Below are positions 23,189-33,544 of a DNA stretch of 64,000 nucleotides, piece by piece. The notes under the pieces are model-generated. The model saw only the letters and a program-made list of their open reading frames with translations, was not told where the DNA came from and searched no databases. Both the position numbers and the translations under genes were made by a program. How positions within the stretch are numbered: the stretch's first letter is position 1; every line of letters starts with the position of its first letter. This DNA is from an uncultured Croceitalea sp. (lineage in GTDB: Bacteria > Bacteroidota > Bacteroidia > Flavobacteriales > Flavobacteriaceae), in NCBI GenBank assembly GCA_947499565.1, contig CANMOV010000001.1, forward strand, positions 1,054,001 to 1,118,000, read 5' to 3'.

Positions 23189-24379
23189 ATGAAAACAGCA
23201 TATATAGTTAAGGGATATCGCACGGCAGTAGGTAAAGCGCCTAAAGGAGTATTCAGATTCAAAAGGACAGATGAATTGGCAGCAGAGACTATTGAACATA
23301 TGATGAAAGAGCTTCCTCAGTTAGATAAAAAACGAATTGATGATGTCATTGTTGGTAATGCGATGCCGGAAGGTTCTCAAGGTTTAAACATGGCTCGTTT
23401 AATCTCTTTAATGGGCTTAGATATTGTTGATGTACCAGGTGTAACCGTGAACAGGTTCTGTTCCTCAGGAATTGAAACTATTGGAATAGCAACAGCAAAA
23501 ATTCAAGCTGGCATGGCGGATTGTATCATTGCAGGAGGTGCGGAAAGCATGAGTTCTGTTCCTATGACAGGTTACAAAACGGAATTAAATTATGACATAG
23601 TAAAAGCTGGTCATGAAGACTATTACTGGGGAATGGGAAATACGGCAGAAGCTGTAGCGCAAGAATATAAAGTCTCCCGAGAAGATCAAGATGAGTTTGC
23701 TTACAATTCCCATATGAAAGCTCTAAAAGCGCAATCAGAAGACCGCTTTCAAGACCAAATAGTTCCAATTGAAGTAGCGCAAACACTTCTAGGAGCTGAT
23801 GGAAAAAAGACCACAAAAAAATATACAGTAACTAAAGACGAAGGACCTAGAAAAGGAACTTCAACTGCTGTATTAAATAAGTTGCGTCCTGTATTCGCTG
23901 CAAATGGAAGCGTTACCGCTGGTAATTCTTCGCAAATGAGTGATGGGGCTGCTTTTGTTATGGTCATGAGTGAGGAAATGGTAAAAGAATTAAACCTAGA
24001 ACCTATTGCACGATTGGTAAATTATGCCGCTGCTGGGGTGCCTCCAAGAATTATGGGAATTGGACCTGTTGCTGCTGTTCCAAAAGCGCTAAAACAGGCC
24101 GGATTAAAGCAAGATGCTATTGAGTTAATTGAATTGAATGAAGCTTTCGCTTCACAATCTTTAGCCGTTATTCGTGAGTTGGGTTTAAACCAAGATATCG
24201 TGAACGTCAATGGTGGAGCAATTGCTCTTGGACATCCATTAGGTTGTACAGGTGCTAAATTATCCGTGCAGCTATTTGATGAGATGCGTAAGCGCAATAT
24301 GCAAGGTAAATATGGAATGGTTACCATGTGTGTTGGAACTGGCCAAGGAGCTGCTGGGATTTATGAATTTTTGAATTAG
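23189..24379 (+). CDS. fadA: Acetyl-CoA C-acyltransferase (thiolase)
   Basis: A 396-residue thiolase. The acylated cysteine is Cys91 in [13 protein letters not shown]; the other signatures are [20 protein letters not shown] and the C-terminal [18 protein letters not shown], which holds the second cysteine. It splits 3-ketoacyl-CoA into acetyl-CoA and a shortened acyl-CoA. It starts four bases after the FadN-type gene. Degradative rather than biosynthetic function follows from the operon. Confidence 0.95.
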   Translation: MKTAYIVKGYRTAVGKAPKGVFRFKRTDELAAETIEHMMKELPQLDKKRIDDVIVGNAMPEGSQGLNMARLISLMGLDIVDVPGVTVNRFCSSGIETIGIATAKIQAGMADCIIAGGAESMSSVPMTGYKTELNYDIVKAGHEDYYWGMGNTAEAVAQEYKVSREDQDEFAYNSHMKALKAQSEDRFQDQIVPIEVAQTLLGADGKKTTKKYTVTKDEGPRKGTSTAVLNKLRPVFAANGSVTAGNSSQMSDGAAFVMVMSEEMVKELNLEPIARLVNYAAAGVPPRIMGIGPVAAVPKALKQAGLKQDAIELIELNEAFASQSLAVIRELGLNQDIVNVNGGAIALGHPLGCTGAKLSVQLFDEMRKRNMQGKYGMVTMCVGTGQGAAGIYEFLN

Positions 24380-24395
24380 AAAAAGAAATACAAAT

Positions 24396-26207
24396 ATGAG
24401 TACCGATACAATGCAAAAAGATATTCTTAGAGGGGGTCAATTCCTTGTTAAAGAAACCAATTGCGAAGATGTTTTTACGCTAGAAGACTTAAATGAAGAG
24501 CAGCGCATGATGCGTGAAAGCACCAAAGAATTTGTTGACAGAGAACTGTGGGCACATTGGGAGCGTTTCGAAAACAAAGATTATGGTTTTACCGAGGAAA
24601 CTATGCGTAAAGCTGGTGAGCTTGGTTTATTAAGCGTAGCCGTGCCAGAATCATACGGTGGTATGGGAATGGGATTTGTATCTACCATGTTAGTTTGTGA
24701 TTATATTTCTGGTGCAACCGGTTCTTTTAGCACCGCTTTTGGAGCACATACGGGCATTGGCACAATGCCAATTACTTTATATGGTACTGAAGCGCAAAAA
24801 CAGAAGTATGTTCCAAAATTAGCTTCTGGCGAATGGTTTGGTGCTTATTGTTTAACAGAGCCTGGCGCTGGTTCCGACGCAAATTCTGGAAAAACCAAAG
24901 CCGTTCTTTCGGAAGATGGAAAACATTACAGTATCTCTGGACAAAAAATGTGGATTTCGAATGCAGGATTTTGTAGCCTTTTCATTGTTTTTGCAAGAAT
25001 CGGAGATGATAAAAATATAACTGGATTTATTGTAGAGAATGACCCATCTAACGGAATTTCTCTAGGTGATGAGGAAAAAAAGCTAGGTATTCATGCTTCT
25101 TCAACACGTCAAGTTTTCTTTAATGAAACCAAGGTGCCAGTAGAAAATATGTTATCTGAGCGTGGTAATGGCTTTAAGATAGCAATGAATGCTTTAAACG
25201 TTGGACGTATTAAACTGGCAGCAGCATGCCTAGACGCACAACGAAGAGTGATTAATGAAGCAACCAAGTATGCAAATGAGCGTATTCAATTTAAAACGCC
25301 AATCATGAATTTTGGGGCTATAAAAGCTAAAATCGCTGATATGGCTACTAATGTTTATGTTGATGAATCTGCTTCATATAGAGCTGCAAAAAATATAGAA
25401 GATAGGATTTCTATTAGAGAATCTGAAGGAAATACGCATCAAGAAGCAGAGCTAAAAGGCGTAGAAGAATATGCAATTGAATGCTCTATTCTAAAAGTTG
25501 CTGTTTCGGAGCATGTGCAACAGACCACCGATGAAGGTATCCAAATCTTTGGTGGTATGGGCTTTAGTGCGGATACTCCTATGGAATCTGCTTGGAGAGA
25601 TGCTAGAATCTCACGAATATACGAGGGAACAAACGAAATTAATCGTATGTTGGCTGTTGGAATGCTAGTAAAAAAAGCAATGAAAGGTCATGTAGATTTG
25701 CTAGGTCCTGCTACAGCTGTTGGAGAAGAGTTAATGGGAATTCCGTCTTTTGATGCTCCAGATTTTTCAGAATTATTTGCAGAAGAAAAGGATTTGGTAA
25801 CTCGATTAAAAAAGGTCTTTTTAATGGTTGCGGGTAGTGCTGTGCAGAAGTTCGGTCCAAAATTAGAAGAGCATCAACAGCTTTTAATGTCCGCATCTGA
25901 TATTTTAATTCAGGTTTATTTGGCAGAATCCGCTATATTGAGAACTGAAAAGAACGTTAAACGTTCTAGTGAGGAAGCGCAAGCTACTCAAATAGCAATG
26001 AGTAAACTATACTTATATAGAGCTGTAGATATTATTTCGCAAAAAGGAAAAGAAGCTATAGTATCATTTTCTGAAGGTGACGAACAACGCATGATGTTAA
26101 TGGGTTTAAAACGCTTTACGAAATATACAAATCAACCCAATGTTGTTGCCCTGCGTACACAAATTGCAGATAAAATTTCGGCAGACAACGGGTATACCTT
26201 TGACTAA
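24396..26207 (+). CDS. Acyl-CoA dehydrogenase, long (VLCAD-like) type
   Basis: A 603-residue FAD enzyme, longer than the usual 380 because of an extra C-terminal helical domain as in VLCAD/FadE-type proteins. Motifs are GAYCLTEPGAGSDANSGKTKA, QKMWISNAGF, IQIFGGMGFSADTPMESAWRDARISRIYEGTNEINR; the Glu in YEGTNEI is the expected catalytic base. It performs the first step of beta-oxidation and passes electrons to ETF. It is the last gene of the MarR-fadN-fadA-fadE-like operon and is followed by a strong terminator. Confidence 0.95.
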   Translation: MSTDTMQKDILRGGQFLVKETNCEDVFTLEDLNEEQRMMRESTKEFVDRELWAHWERFENKDYGFTEETMRKAGELGLLSVAVPESYGGMGMGFVSTMLVCDYISGATGSFSTAFGAHTGIGTMPITLYGTEAQKQKYVPKLASGEWFGAYCLTEPGAGSDANSGKTKAVLSEDGKHYSISGQKMWISNAGFCSLFIVFARIGDDKNITGFIVENDPSNGISLGDEEKKLGIHASSTRQVFFNETKVPVENMLSERGNGFKIAMNALNVGRIKLAAACLDAQRRVINEATKYANERIQFKTPIMNFGAIKAKIADMATNVYVDESASYRAAKNIEDRISIRESEGNTHQEAELKGVEEYAIECSILKVAVSEHVQQTTDEGIQIFGGMGFSADTPMESAWRDARISRIYEGTNEINRMLAVGMLVKKAMKGHVDLLGPATAVGEELMGIPSFDAPDFSELFAEEKDLVTRLKKVFLMVAGSAVQKFGPKLEEHQQLLMSASDILIQVYLAESAILRTEKNVKRSSEEAQATQIAMSKLYLYRAVDIISQKGKEAIVSFSEGDEQRMMLMGLKRFTKYTNQPNVVALRTQIADKISADNGYTFD

Positions 26208-26236
26208 TTCAAATAGCTTGAGACAGAAGCTCGGAG

Positions 26237-26264
26237 ACCGCCCCAAATTGGGGCGGTTTTTTTG
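26237..26264 (+). terminator. Strong rho-independent terminator of the beta-oxidation operon
   Basis: ACCGCCCC-AAATT-GGGGCGGT, GC-rich, followed by seven T. It lies 29 bases past the operon's last stop codon. Confidence 0.95.
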
Positions 26265-26281
26265 TTTGTATTATTTCTAAA

Positions 26282-27772
26282 TTAACTCAATACCTCCGCA
26301 AAATTCAACAAATCTGCCATATCAAAATCACCAGATGGCTTACTAGAAATTCTTGGTAAGTCAGGCTTAAAACCAGTACAAAGAATAGAATCTGGATTGT
26401 CACGTAAAATCCGTGTAAATGTCTCAGCTACTATAATAGAACCAACTTTACCTAAATTCTTGCCATTTTCTTGAATTTCAGCTTCCTTGAGCACATAATA
26501 CCAGAGTGGTGTATTCTTCAGAAGAAACTTGTTATTAGCTTCTAAAGTATCCTTTTCGATTGTTGTAGTATTAGCTAAAAGTTGACTATCAGATAACCTG
26601 CCAACTCTAAGTCTTTTTGCTATGGCTTGCCCAGTAGGTACATTTAGCGCCATACTTCTTACTAAGTTCCTTTTGGCTAAATGTGCCATAAAACTTGCAG
26701 GTGGAGCTCCTGGAAGTGAACTTAAGGCAGGTGCCATAGCTGTATCAAAAGCCATTGCCTTATTTAAAGTGGGGCTATTGCCCGTATCAAAAAATCTGTT
26801 TAAATCAACTACCCATGTTGATTCAACCGGCAAATGCGGTACTCTGATAAACTGAAATGCGCGCATGAAATTATTAACACCATTAACACTATTGAAATTA
26901 TCGTTAAAATCATATTCTTCACGGACCAGACTATGACCAAATCGATATGCAGCTACAGAAAATTCTACCGGCATACTAAAAGGTCTTCTTCTGAAATATC
27001 GTTGCTTTTTAAGTGCTTTTTTTAACTCATCAGGCAACAATATTCTTTTTAAAAAGTCATGTACGACAATCCATTGATAATGGTTGACCACATTTTTTCT
27101 AGCCGTTTCAAACAACTTTTCGTCCGGAATAGTTCCCTTCAGCCTATCAACCACTTTATTATGAAACTTTAAAAAAGCATGATGTATCTGTGAAACAAAT
27201 AAATTTTCATTGTTTCTAGGGTCTCCTATAATAGCCGTCTGGTTTGAAGTTCTTGGAACATCAAAATCTGTTCTCACGATATGAGATCCCGAACCATCTC
27301 TTGGTCCACCAGGACCTTTATTTGTATTGGTCCCTAACAGAAGTTTTATACCATCTTCTTGAGAATCTCCCGAATTATTTACATATAAATACGGGTCAAC
27401 ACTAGGGCCATTTCCATAAACAGAATCTAAATCCAAGGTAGGCGTTCTAAAATTATTGAGCTTTTCTACTTCATTGGGTTTTTGATGCCTGTCAATATTA
27501 GAAAAAGGATCTAATGTGATGTCATGATCGATAAATTGACCTAGGTAAGTATACCCTGCTGGTATATCAATTTCATTAGTATTGGGCTTGGTGCCCATCT
27601 CTTGTCCTAAAGCCTCAAGTAATGTCCTATTCGAAGGACTATATTTGATAATCTTTTGTTTTTTTCTCGCAAGTCCGGGAAACATAAAACCGAAAGTATC
27701 TGTACAATGTGCAAGATAATTTCTTGAAAACCATTTTTTTGATATGGAATAACCATGACCGAATTTCTTCAT
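26282..27772 (-). CDS. Animal-type haem peroxidase (peroxidase-cyclooxygenase superfamily)
   Basis: A 496-residue protein of the An_peroxidase family. The distal histidine sits in YLGQFIDHDITLDPF, followed by the calcium-site-like LDLDSVYGNGPSVDP, the substrate-side segment AIIGDPRNNENLFVSQIHHAFLKFHN, and the proximal histidine in FSVAAYRFGHSLVREEYDF. These enzymes oxidise halides or organic substrates with hydrogen peroxide. There is no Sec or Tat signal, so it may be cytoplasmic or leave by another route. The family is sparse in bacteria. It stands alone, convergent with the fad operon, with a 254-base upstream region that it shares with the divergent decarboxylase gene. Confidence 0.9.
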   Translation of the reverse strand: MKKFGHGYSISKKWFSRNYLAHCTDTFGFMFPGLARKKQKIIKYSPSNRTLLEALGQEMGTKPNTNEIDIPAGYTYLGQFIDHDITLDPFSNIDRHQKPNEVEKLNNFRTPTLDLDSVYGNGPSVDPYLYVNNSGDSQEDGIKLLLGTNTNKGPGGPRDGSGSHIVRTDFDVPRTSNQTAIIGDPRNNENLFVSQIHHAFLKFHNKVVDRLKGTIPDEKLFETARKNVVNHYQWIVVHDFLKRILLPDELKKALKKQRYFRRRPFSMPVEFSVAAYRFGHSLVREEYDFNDNFNSVNGVNNFMRAFQFIRVPHLPVESTWVVDLNRFFDTGNSPTLNKAMAFDTAMAPALSSLPGAPPASFMAHLAKRNLVRSMALNVPTGQAIAKRLRVGRLSDSQLLANTTTIEKDTLEANNKFLLKNTPLWYYVLKEAEIQENGKNLGKVGSIIVAETFTRILRDNPDSILCTGFKPDLPRISSKPSGDFDMADLLNFAEVLS

Positions 27773-28026
27773 TTTTAAAATTTTTAGTGTTTATAAAATA
27801 TTTCAATTTGGGGGAAGATTGTTATTCAATGCTCTCTAGAATACAGCAGTAGCATTGGATTTTTTATATTCGGATGGGGAACAGTGGAGGAGAATATTTA
27901 ATTGATTAAATTTAAGTTATTCTAGTTAGAGTCCATTAAACAATAACCTTAAAAATCTTATGGTTTTTACGCAATTTTCATGACTAAAATCCATATAAAA
28001 TCAATTTTAATTTCCAAAAAACAGAC

Positions 28027-29454
28027 ATGTTAGAACAAGTTTTTGATGATTTACTATTTGAAAAATCTGGTGGCAAACTCATAAACGAGATTGCAAAACA
28101 TATGCATGAAACAATCAATGAGATACAAGGAAAAACTATTACATGGAACGAACCGGAAGAAGAGCTTAATTTTTGGAAAGAGTTTTTAGAAAATGGTCAA
28201 AACGAAGATTTTTTTTCTGAAATCTTTAAGCGTACTACACATACCCATCACCCTAAGTACGTTGGTCATCAGGTGGGGGTAACAGCACCTATTACAATAC
28301 TTACGGGCATGCTGAGCAACTTGCTTAACAATGGCATGGCTGTCTATGAAATGGGGATGTCACCCAATGCAATAGAACGTGTTGTCATTGAAAAACTGGG
28401 TGAGAAATTTGGTTTTAGTTCTCAATCTGGTGGGTTTTTAACCTCTGGTGGCACTTTGGCAAATTTAACGGCACTTCTCTCTGCCCGAAAAGCGAAGGTA
28501 GCTCATGATGTTTGGAACTTGGGGCATACAAAACCCTTGGGTATCATGGTTTGTGAAGAAGCACATTATTGTGTGGATCGGGCAGCCAAAATCATGGGGT
28601 TTGGAGAACAAGGTATTATTAAAATTCCAGCAAAAAACAATTTTACCATGGATACCGAACAATTGGAACGGTATTACCTAGACGCCATCTCCAAAGGCAT
28701 CCATATATTCGCTATCGTAGGAAGTGCACCCTCAACAGCTACCGGTGCCTATGATAATTTAGAGGCAATAGCTGCATTTGCAAAAAAGCATAATCTATGG
28801 TTCCATGTAGATGGAGCGCATGGCGGCGCAGCCATATTTTCAGATACTTACAAACACTTATTAGATGGGGCACAGCATGCGGATTCCATAGTCATCGATG
28901 GTCATAAAATGATGTTAATGCCCACCATTACCACTGCCCTACTATTTAAAGATAAAGAGCATGCAGAACACACCTTTAGTCAGAAAGCGGATTATCTATT
29001 GGACGATTCTACTATGGATGAATGGTACAATAGTGGTCGTCGGACCTTTGAATGTACCAAGACAATGATGTGTTTGCATTGGTTCGTCCTGCTAAAATTT
29101 TATGGAGAACAGCTTTTTAATCAATACCTAACGCGCCAATACGATTTGGCCCAAGACTTTGCTGAAATGATAAATAGCCATCCAGATTTTGAATTAGCAA
29201 TATCACCAATGTCAAATATCTTATGCTTTAGATATGTGGCTAAAGGCTTTTCAGATAGTAAACTCAATGAATTGAATACCATGTTACGAGCAGAATTGCT
29301 AAAAGATGGCGAATTCTATCTGGTACAAACAAAACTAAATGATAAACTATACTTAAGAACAAGCTTAATGAATCCTTTTACAAGGATTAATCATTTAAAT
29401 CAATTAATAACAAAAATTAAGATGAGTGCACAAGTATTACTTAATAGACTCTAA
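28027..29454 (+). CDS. PLP-dependent group II amino-acid decarboxylase
   Basis: A 475-residue fold-type I enzyme of the glutamate/aromatic/diaminobutyrate decarboxylase group. It shows SGGFLTSGGTLANLTALLSARKAK, the PLP-stacking and aspartate region HVDGAHGGAAIFSDTYKHLL, and the Schiff-base lysine Lys294 in IDGHKMMLMP. It removes CO2 from an amino acid; which one cannot be decided (glutamate, aspartate, diaminobutyrate or aromatic). The gene starts 254 bases from the divergent peroxidase. Its last 18 bases overlap the end of the convergent GH15 gene. Confidence 0.9.
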   Translation: MLEQVFDDLLFEKSGGKLINEIAKHMHETINEIQGKTITWNEPEEELNFWKEFLENGQNEDFFSEIFKRTTHTHHPKYVGHQVGVTAPITILTGMLSNLLNNGMAVYEMGMSPNAIERVVIEKLGEKFGFSSQSGGFLTSGGTLANLTALLSARKAKVAHDVWNLGHTKPLGIMVCEEAHYCVDRAAKIMGFGEQGIIKIPAKNNFTMDTEQLERYYLDAISKGIHIFAIVGSAPSTATGAYDNLEAIAAFAKKHNLWFHVDGAHGGAAIFSDTYKHLLDGAQHADSIVIDGHKMMLMPTITTALLFKDKEHAEHTFSQKADYLLDDSTMDEWYNSGRRTFECTKTMMCLHWFVLLKFYGEQLFNQYLTRQYDLAQDFAEMINSHPDFELAISPMSNILCFRYVAKGFSDSKLNELNTMLRAELLKDGEFYLVQTKLNDKLYLRTSLMNPFTRINHLNQLITKIKMSAQVLLNRL

Positions 29455-31236
29455 CATTTTGGTTTCAGTTTGCTTCTTTGAAAAATTGATAGCACACTCA
29501 ATTAATGCCAAATGAGAATATGCCTGAGGGAAATTACCCAGCAAACGTTTTGTCTTAAAATCAATATCTTCACTAAATAAACCTAAGTGATTACTATAAC
29601 TTAGTAATTGTTCAAAATGGGCCAGTGCTTTTTCTTCTTCACCTATTTTAAATAAGGCATTTATAAACCAAAAAGTACAAATGGTAAAAGAAGATGAAGG
29701 CAATCCAAAATCGTCTTCATTTTTATATCTATAAAGTAATCCGTCATTACTTAATTCTTTTTCGATTGCTTTAACCGTACTTACGTATTTTGGGTCATGT
29801 GCATCAATAAAACCATAAGGTTCCATTAAAAGTACAGATGAGTCAAGATCATACGACCCATAAGATTGTACAAAGGCATTAACATCTTCATTCCATGCAT
29901 TTGCATGAATATCTGCTTTAATTTCTTTCTCTAAAGAAGTCCATTGTTCAATTTTACGGTGCTTACCAAAAATTTTTGCCACTTTAATGGCTCTATCTAG
30001 AGCCACCCAACATAAAATTTTTGAAAAAGTGAAGTGGCGATCTTCCCCTCTAAACTCCCAAATACCTTTATCAGGTTCTTGCCAGTGCTTATTTACTATC
30101 CAAACAATCCCTTTAGTAATACTCCAAAGCTCTTCTCCATTTTCAATATCATTACTGAATTTGTGCAATTGCTCATAAATAACATCCATTAAAATACCGT
30201 AGATATCATTTTGTTTCTGTTTGTAAGCCGCATTTCCTGTTCGGACAGGTTTAGACCCTTTGTAACCATCTAAATGTTCTAAAGTCTGTTCGGTAAGTTC
30301 CTTTTCTTTATTAATACCGTACATGATTTGAAGCTTTTCATCCTTATCAGGCATCAAATCAATAATAAACTGTAAATAGCGTTTTGCAGAGTTTTTATGT
30401 CCTAACTCAGAAACCACTTTTATAACCATAGAGGCATCGCGAATCCAGCAAAAACGATAATCCCAATTTCGTACCTCGCCAATAGTCTCTGGTAAAGAAG
30501 TTGTAGGTGCTGCTAGCACAGCGCCAGTTTTATCATATGTGAGCATTTTAAGGGTTAATGCACTACGAATAATTTCTGGATTAAATCTTTTATATGTTGG
30601 AGTTCTATCAACCCAGTCGAGCCAATAAATTTTAGTGCGTTCCAGTTCTAATGACATCTTCTCTGTACTTGGTTTGAGAATCTTCTCATTATAACAAACT
30701 AAAAAGTACCCATCTTCTTTTAATATAATTTCTTCCCCACTAATTACATGATTTTTATTAAATGAAGTATACAAAAACAAGGTGTCAAACTTTTCCTTGT
30801 CGGTTAGACTAACAATAAAATTATTCTTTACATGGTTTTGTGTATCTCCCTTTGCATACTCTAATTTAGGGTCGTATAACACAGTAAACTTAGGTGCACC
30901 TGAAATATATTTAACATACCTAACTATTTCTGGCGGAGCATTGTACTTACCTGTAAGTTTATAATATCTTGGCATGAAATCATGCAATTCAAAAATATTT
31001 TCACCATCTGAAAAACGCGTAACCAGTATGGCAGTATTCGCAAAGTATTTTTGTGTTATTTCGTAACTATATTTTGTAACAATTTCAAAATTTCCACCTT
31101 TTTTCTCATCTAAAAGTTTTGCAAAAACCGAAGTAGAATCAAATTGAGGAAGACAACACCAGTCAAGAGATCCAGTGTTAGAAATTAAGGCTGCACTGCG
31201 GCAGTTTCCAATTATTCCGTAATTTAGGTTATCCAT
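29437..31236 (-). CDS. Glycoside hydrolase family 15 protein (trehalase/glucoamylase-like)
   Basis: A 599-residue cytoplasmic protein. It starts with the GH15 beta-domain signature YGIIGNCRSAALISNTGSLDWCCLPQFDSTSVFAKLLD and continues with the (alpha/alpha)6 barrel, including PETIGEVRNWDYRFCWIRDASMVI near residue 260 and TKGIVWIVNKHWQEPDKGIWEFRGEDRHFTFSKILCWVALDRA. No signal peptide is present. Divergent from a trehalose-6-phosphate synthase/phosphatase gene, it is a fair candidate for an intracellular GH15 trehalase; glucoamylase activity is the alternative. The intergenic space to the synthase gene is 96 bases and must hold both promoters. Confidence 0.9.
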   Translation of the reverse strand: MDNLNYGIIGNCRSAALISNTGSLDWCCLPQFDSTSVFAKLLDEKKGGNFEIVTKYSYEITQKYFANTAILVTRFSDGENIFELHDFMPRYYKLTGKYNAPPEIVRYVKYISGAPKFTVLYDPKLEYAKGDTQNHVKNNFIVSLTDKEKFDTLFLYTSFNKNHVISGEEIILKEDGYFLVCYNEKILKPSTEKMSLELERTKIYWLDWVDRTPTYKRFNPEIIRSALTLKMLTYDKTGAVLAAPTTSLPETIGEVRNWDYRFCWIRDASMVIKVVSELGHKNSAKRYLQFIIDLMPDKDEKLQIMYGINKEKELTEQTLEHLDGYKGSKPVRTGNAAYKQKQNDIYGILMDVIYEQLHKFSNDIENGEELWSITKGIVWIVNKHWQEPDKGIWEFRGEDRHFTFSKILCWVALDRAIKVAKIFGKHRKIEQWTSLEKEIKADIHANAWNEDVNAFVQSYGSYDLDSSVLLMEPYGFIDAHDPKYVSTVKAIEKELSNDGLLYRYKNEDDFGLPSSSFTICTFWFINALFKIGEEEKALAHFEQLLSYSNHLGLFSEDIDFKTKRLLGNFPQAYSHLALIECAINFSKKQTETKMLESIK

Positions 31237-31332
31237 GAAGAGATTCTATTTATTATTAAGTATTGTAGGCTTTTTCTTTCATATTAATCGCTAAAATTGC
31301 ACTTTTATTTCATTTACCATTAAATATTTATT

Positions 31333-33540
31333 ATGAGTAAAACTATAATTATTTCTAATAGGCTACCAGTACAATTGCAAATAAATGACGAAAGTTTATT
31401 CGCAAAACCCAGTGTAGGTGGACTAGCAACGGGAATGAAATCAGTGCATAGTGGTGGAGAAAGCCTTTGGATTGGGTGGTCTGGCCTTACAGACGAACAA
31501 ATTCCGGAAGCTCTAGTTGAAGAAATTGATACCGTCTTAGCTGAACATGGTTGTTCTAAAGTAAAGCTAAATAAAAATGATATCGAAGGATACTATTTTG
31601 GGTTTAGCAATAGAACTGTATGGCCCTTGTTTCATTATTTTTTAGAATATTCCGAGTTTGAGCTTGGGTTTTGGGAAAGCTATAAAGAAGTTAATCAGAA
31701 ATTTGCAGATGCAATTTTAGAAAAAACTAATGATGATGATATCATTTGGATACATGATTATCAGCTTATGTTAGTACCTAAAATGGTAAAAGAAAAAAGA
31801 CCTAAAGCTACAATAGGTTTTTTTCTGCATATTCCCTTTCCATCTTATGAGATTTTTAGAACTCTACCATGGCGTGAAGAGGTTTTAACAGGACTTCTAG
31901 GGGCAGATTTAATCGGTTTTCATACGTACGACTATGAACGGCACTTTTTAAGCTCTGTACGCAGGCTTCTGGGCCTAGAAGTAAGCTTTAATGATATTTA
32001 TTTAGAGAATAGAATCATTAAAGTAGACTCATTTCCTATGGGGATTGACTATGATAAATTTCATAATGCTGCAAAAAAAAGCAACAAGCTTAAAGGAAAG
32101 CATCGGTCAGACTTACAGATTAAATTAGATGAACATAAAAAATTTGCGCCTGACACTAAACTGATTGTATCTATAGATAGATTGGACTATAGTAAGGGCA
32201 TTGCCAAAAGAATTAATGCCTTTGAGTATTTTCTAACTAAGTATCCAGAGTATAAAGAAAAAGTGCGCTTAATTATTCTAGCAGTTCCATCACGTTCTAA
32301 CGTACCTCAATATCAATTATTAAAAAGAGAAATAGATGAACTTGTAGGTAGAATAAATGGGGAATTATCTACTGTTAATTGGACTCCAATTTGGTACTTC
32401 TATAGATCCCTTCCTTTTGAAAACCTTATCGACCTATACACTTCAAGTGATATTGCATGGCTTACACCACTTAGAGATGGGATGAATTTGGTTGCTAAAG
32501 AATATATAGCAACGCGAACCGATAAGACCGGTGTGCTAATTTTAAGTGAAATGGCAGGTTCAGCCAACGAAATGAACGAAGCTTTATTAATAAATCCAAA
32601 TAATTTTGAGCAACAAGCAGATACGCTAAAGCAGGCTATAACAATGCCTAAAGAGGAACAAATTGCTAGAAACATGTTCCTTCAAAACTGGTTAAAAAGA
32701 TACAACGTTGAAGTCTGGGCAAATGAATTTATGGATTCATTAAAAGCGCATGGCACACTAAAAGGTGCTTACGTTTCGCAAAAAATAGATGAATCCGCAT
32801 TGGATACTATAATGAGACAGTATAAAAAAGCTAAAAACCGCTTATTGTTCTTTGATTATGATGGAACTTTAGCTGATTTTCATAAAGACCCACAAAAAGC
32901 TTCACCTGATAAGGAATTGTATGGTCTACTGGATAAATTACAAAATCAAAAAGGGACTACCCTATTTCTTATAAGTGGCAGGGATAAAGAGACTTTTGCC
33001 CGATGGTTTTTGCCAAAAAAATATAATATGATAGTGGAACATGGTGTTTGGATATCCAGAAATGGGGAGGATTTTAGCATGTTGGAACAAGTAAAAGGGG
33101 ATTGGATGAAGAAAATACAACCAGTATTAGAATCATTTGTAAATAGAACTCCTGGATCCTTTATTGAACAGAAAAATTATTCTTTGGCTTGGCACTATCG
33201 CAATACAGACCCGGATTTTGGACAAAAAAGAGCGACTGAATTAAATACCGTTTTAACAAGTTTAATTGCCAATGATGATTTAAGTATCCTAAATGGCAAT
33301 AAGGTCATGGAAGTAAAAAGTAGTAACGTGAATAAAGGGAGAGCCTCTTCAAGAATTTTAGGAGAGGGTAACTATGATTTTATTTTTGCCATAGGTGATG
33401 ACTGGACAGATGAATTTATGTTTGAAGAATTACCAGATGAGACCATTACGGTTAAAGTAGGCATTCAAAAAACACAAGCCAAGTATAATATTGAAGGCAC
33501 AAAAAGAGTTCGCGAAATTTTAAAACAATTTGTAAAATAA
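31333..33540 (+). CDS. Bifunctional trehalose-6-phosphate synthase / trehalose-phosphatase
   Basis: A 735-residue fusion of OtsA and OtsB. The N-terminal GT20 glycosyltransferase (about 1-470) shows SNRLPV, GGLATGMKSVH, WIHDYQLMLVPKMV, GFFLHIPFPSYEIFRTLPWREEVLTGLLGADLIGFHTYDY and TPLRDGMNLVAKEY. The C-terminal HAD phosphatase begins with LLFFDYDGTLADF near residue 515 and contains SGRDKETFARWF and AIGDDWTDEFMFE. It makes trehalose from UDP-glucose and glucose-6-phosphate in two steps, for osmotic or desiccation tolerance. It heads a run of closely spaced genes; the next gene starts after four bases. Confidence 0.95.
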   Translation: MSKTIIISNRLPVQLQINDESLFAKPSVGGLATGMKSVHSGGESLWIGWSGLTDEQIPEALVEEIDTVLAEHGCSKVKLNKNDIEGYYFGFSNRTVWPLFHYFLEYSEFELGFWESYKEVNQKFADAILEKTNDDDIIWIHDYQLMLVPKMVKEKRPKATIGFFLHIPFPSYEIFRTLPWREEVLTGLLGADLIGFHTYDYERHFLSSVRRLLGLEVSFNDIYLENRIIKVDSFPMGIDYDKFHNAAKKSNKLKGKHRSDLQIKLDEHKKFAPDTKLIVSIDRLDYSKGIAKRINAFEYFLTKYPEYKEKVRLIILAVPSRSNVPQYQLLKREIDELVGRINGELSTVNWTPIWYFYRSLPFENLIDLYTSSDIAWLTPLRDGMNLVAKEYIATRTDKTGVLILSEMAGSANEMNEALLINPNNFEQQADTLKQAITMPKEEQIARNMFLQNWLKRYNVEVWANEFMDSLKAHGTLKGAYVSQKIDESALDTIMRQYKKAKNRLLFFDYDGTLADFHKDPQKASPDKELYGLLDKLQNQKGTTLFLISGRDKETFARWFLPKKYNMIVEHGVWISRNGEDFSMLEQVKGDWMKKIQPVLESFVNRTPGSFIEQKNYSLAWHYRNTDPDFGQKRATELNTVLTSLIANDDLSILNGNKVMEVKSSNVNKGRASSRILGEGNYDFIFAIGDDWTDEFMFEELPDETITVKVGIQKTQAKYNIEGTKRVREILKQFVK

Positions 33541-33544
33541 TCAG

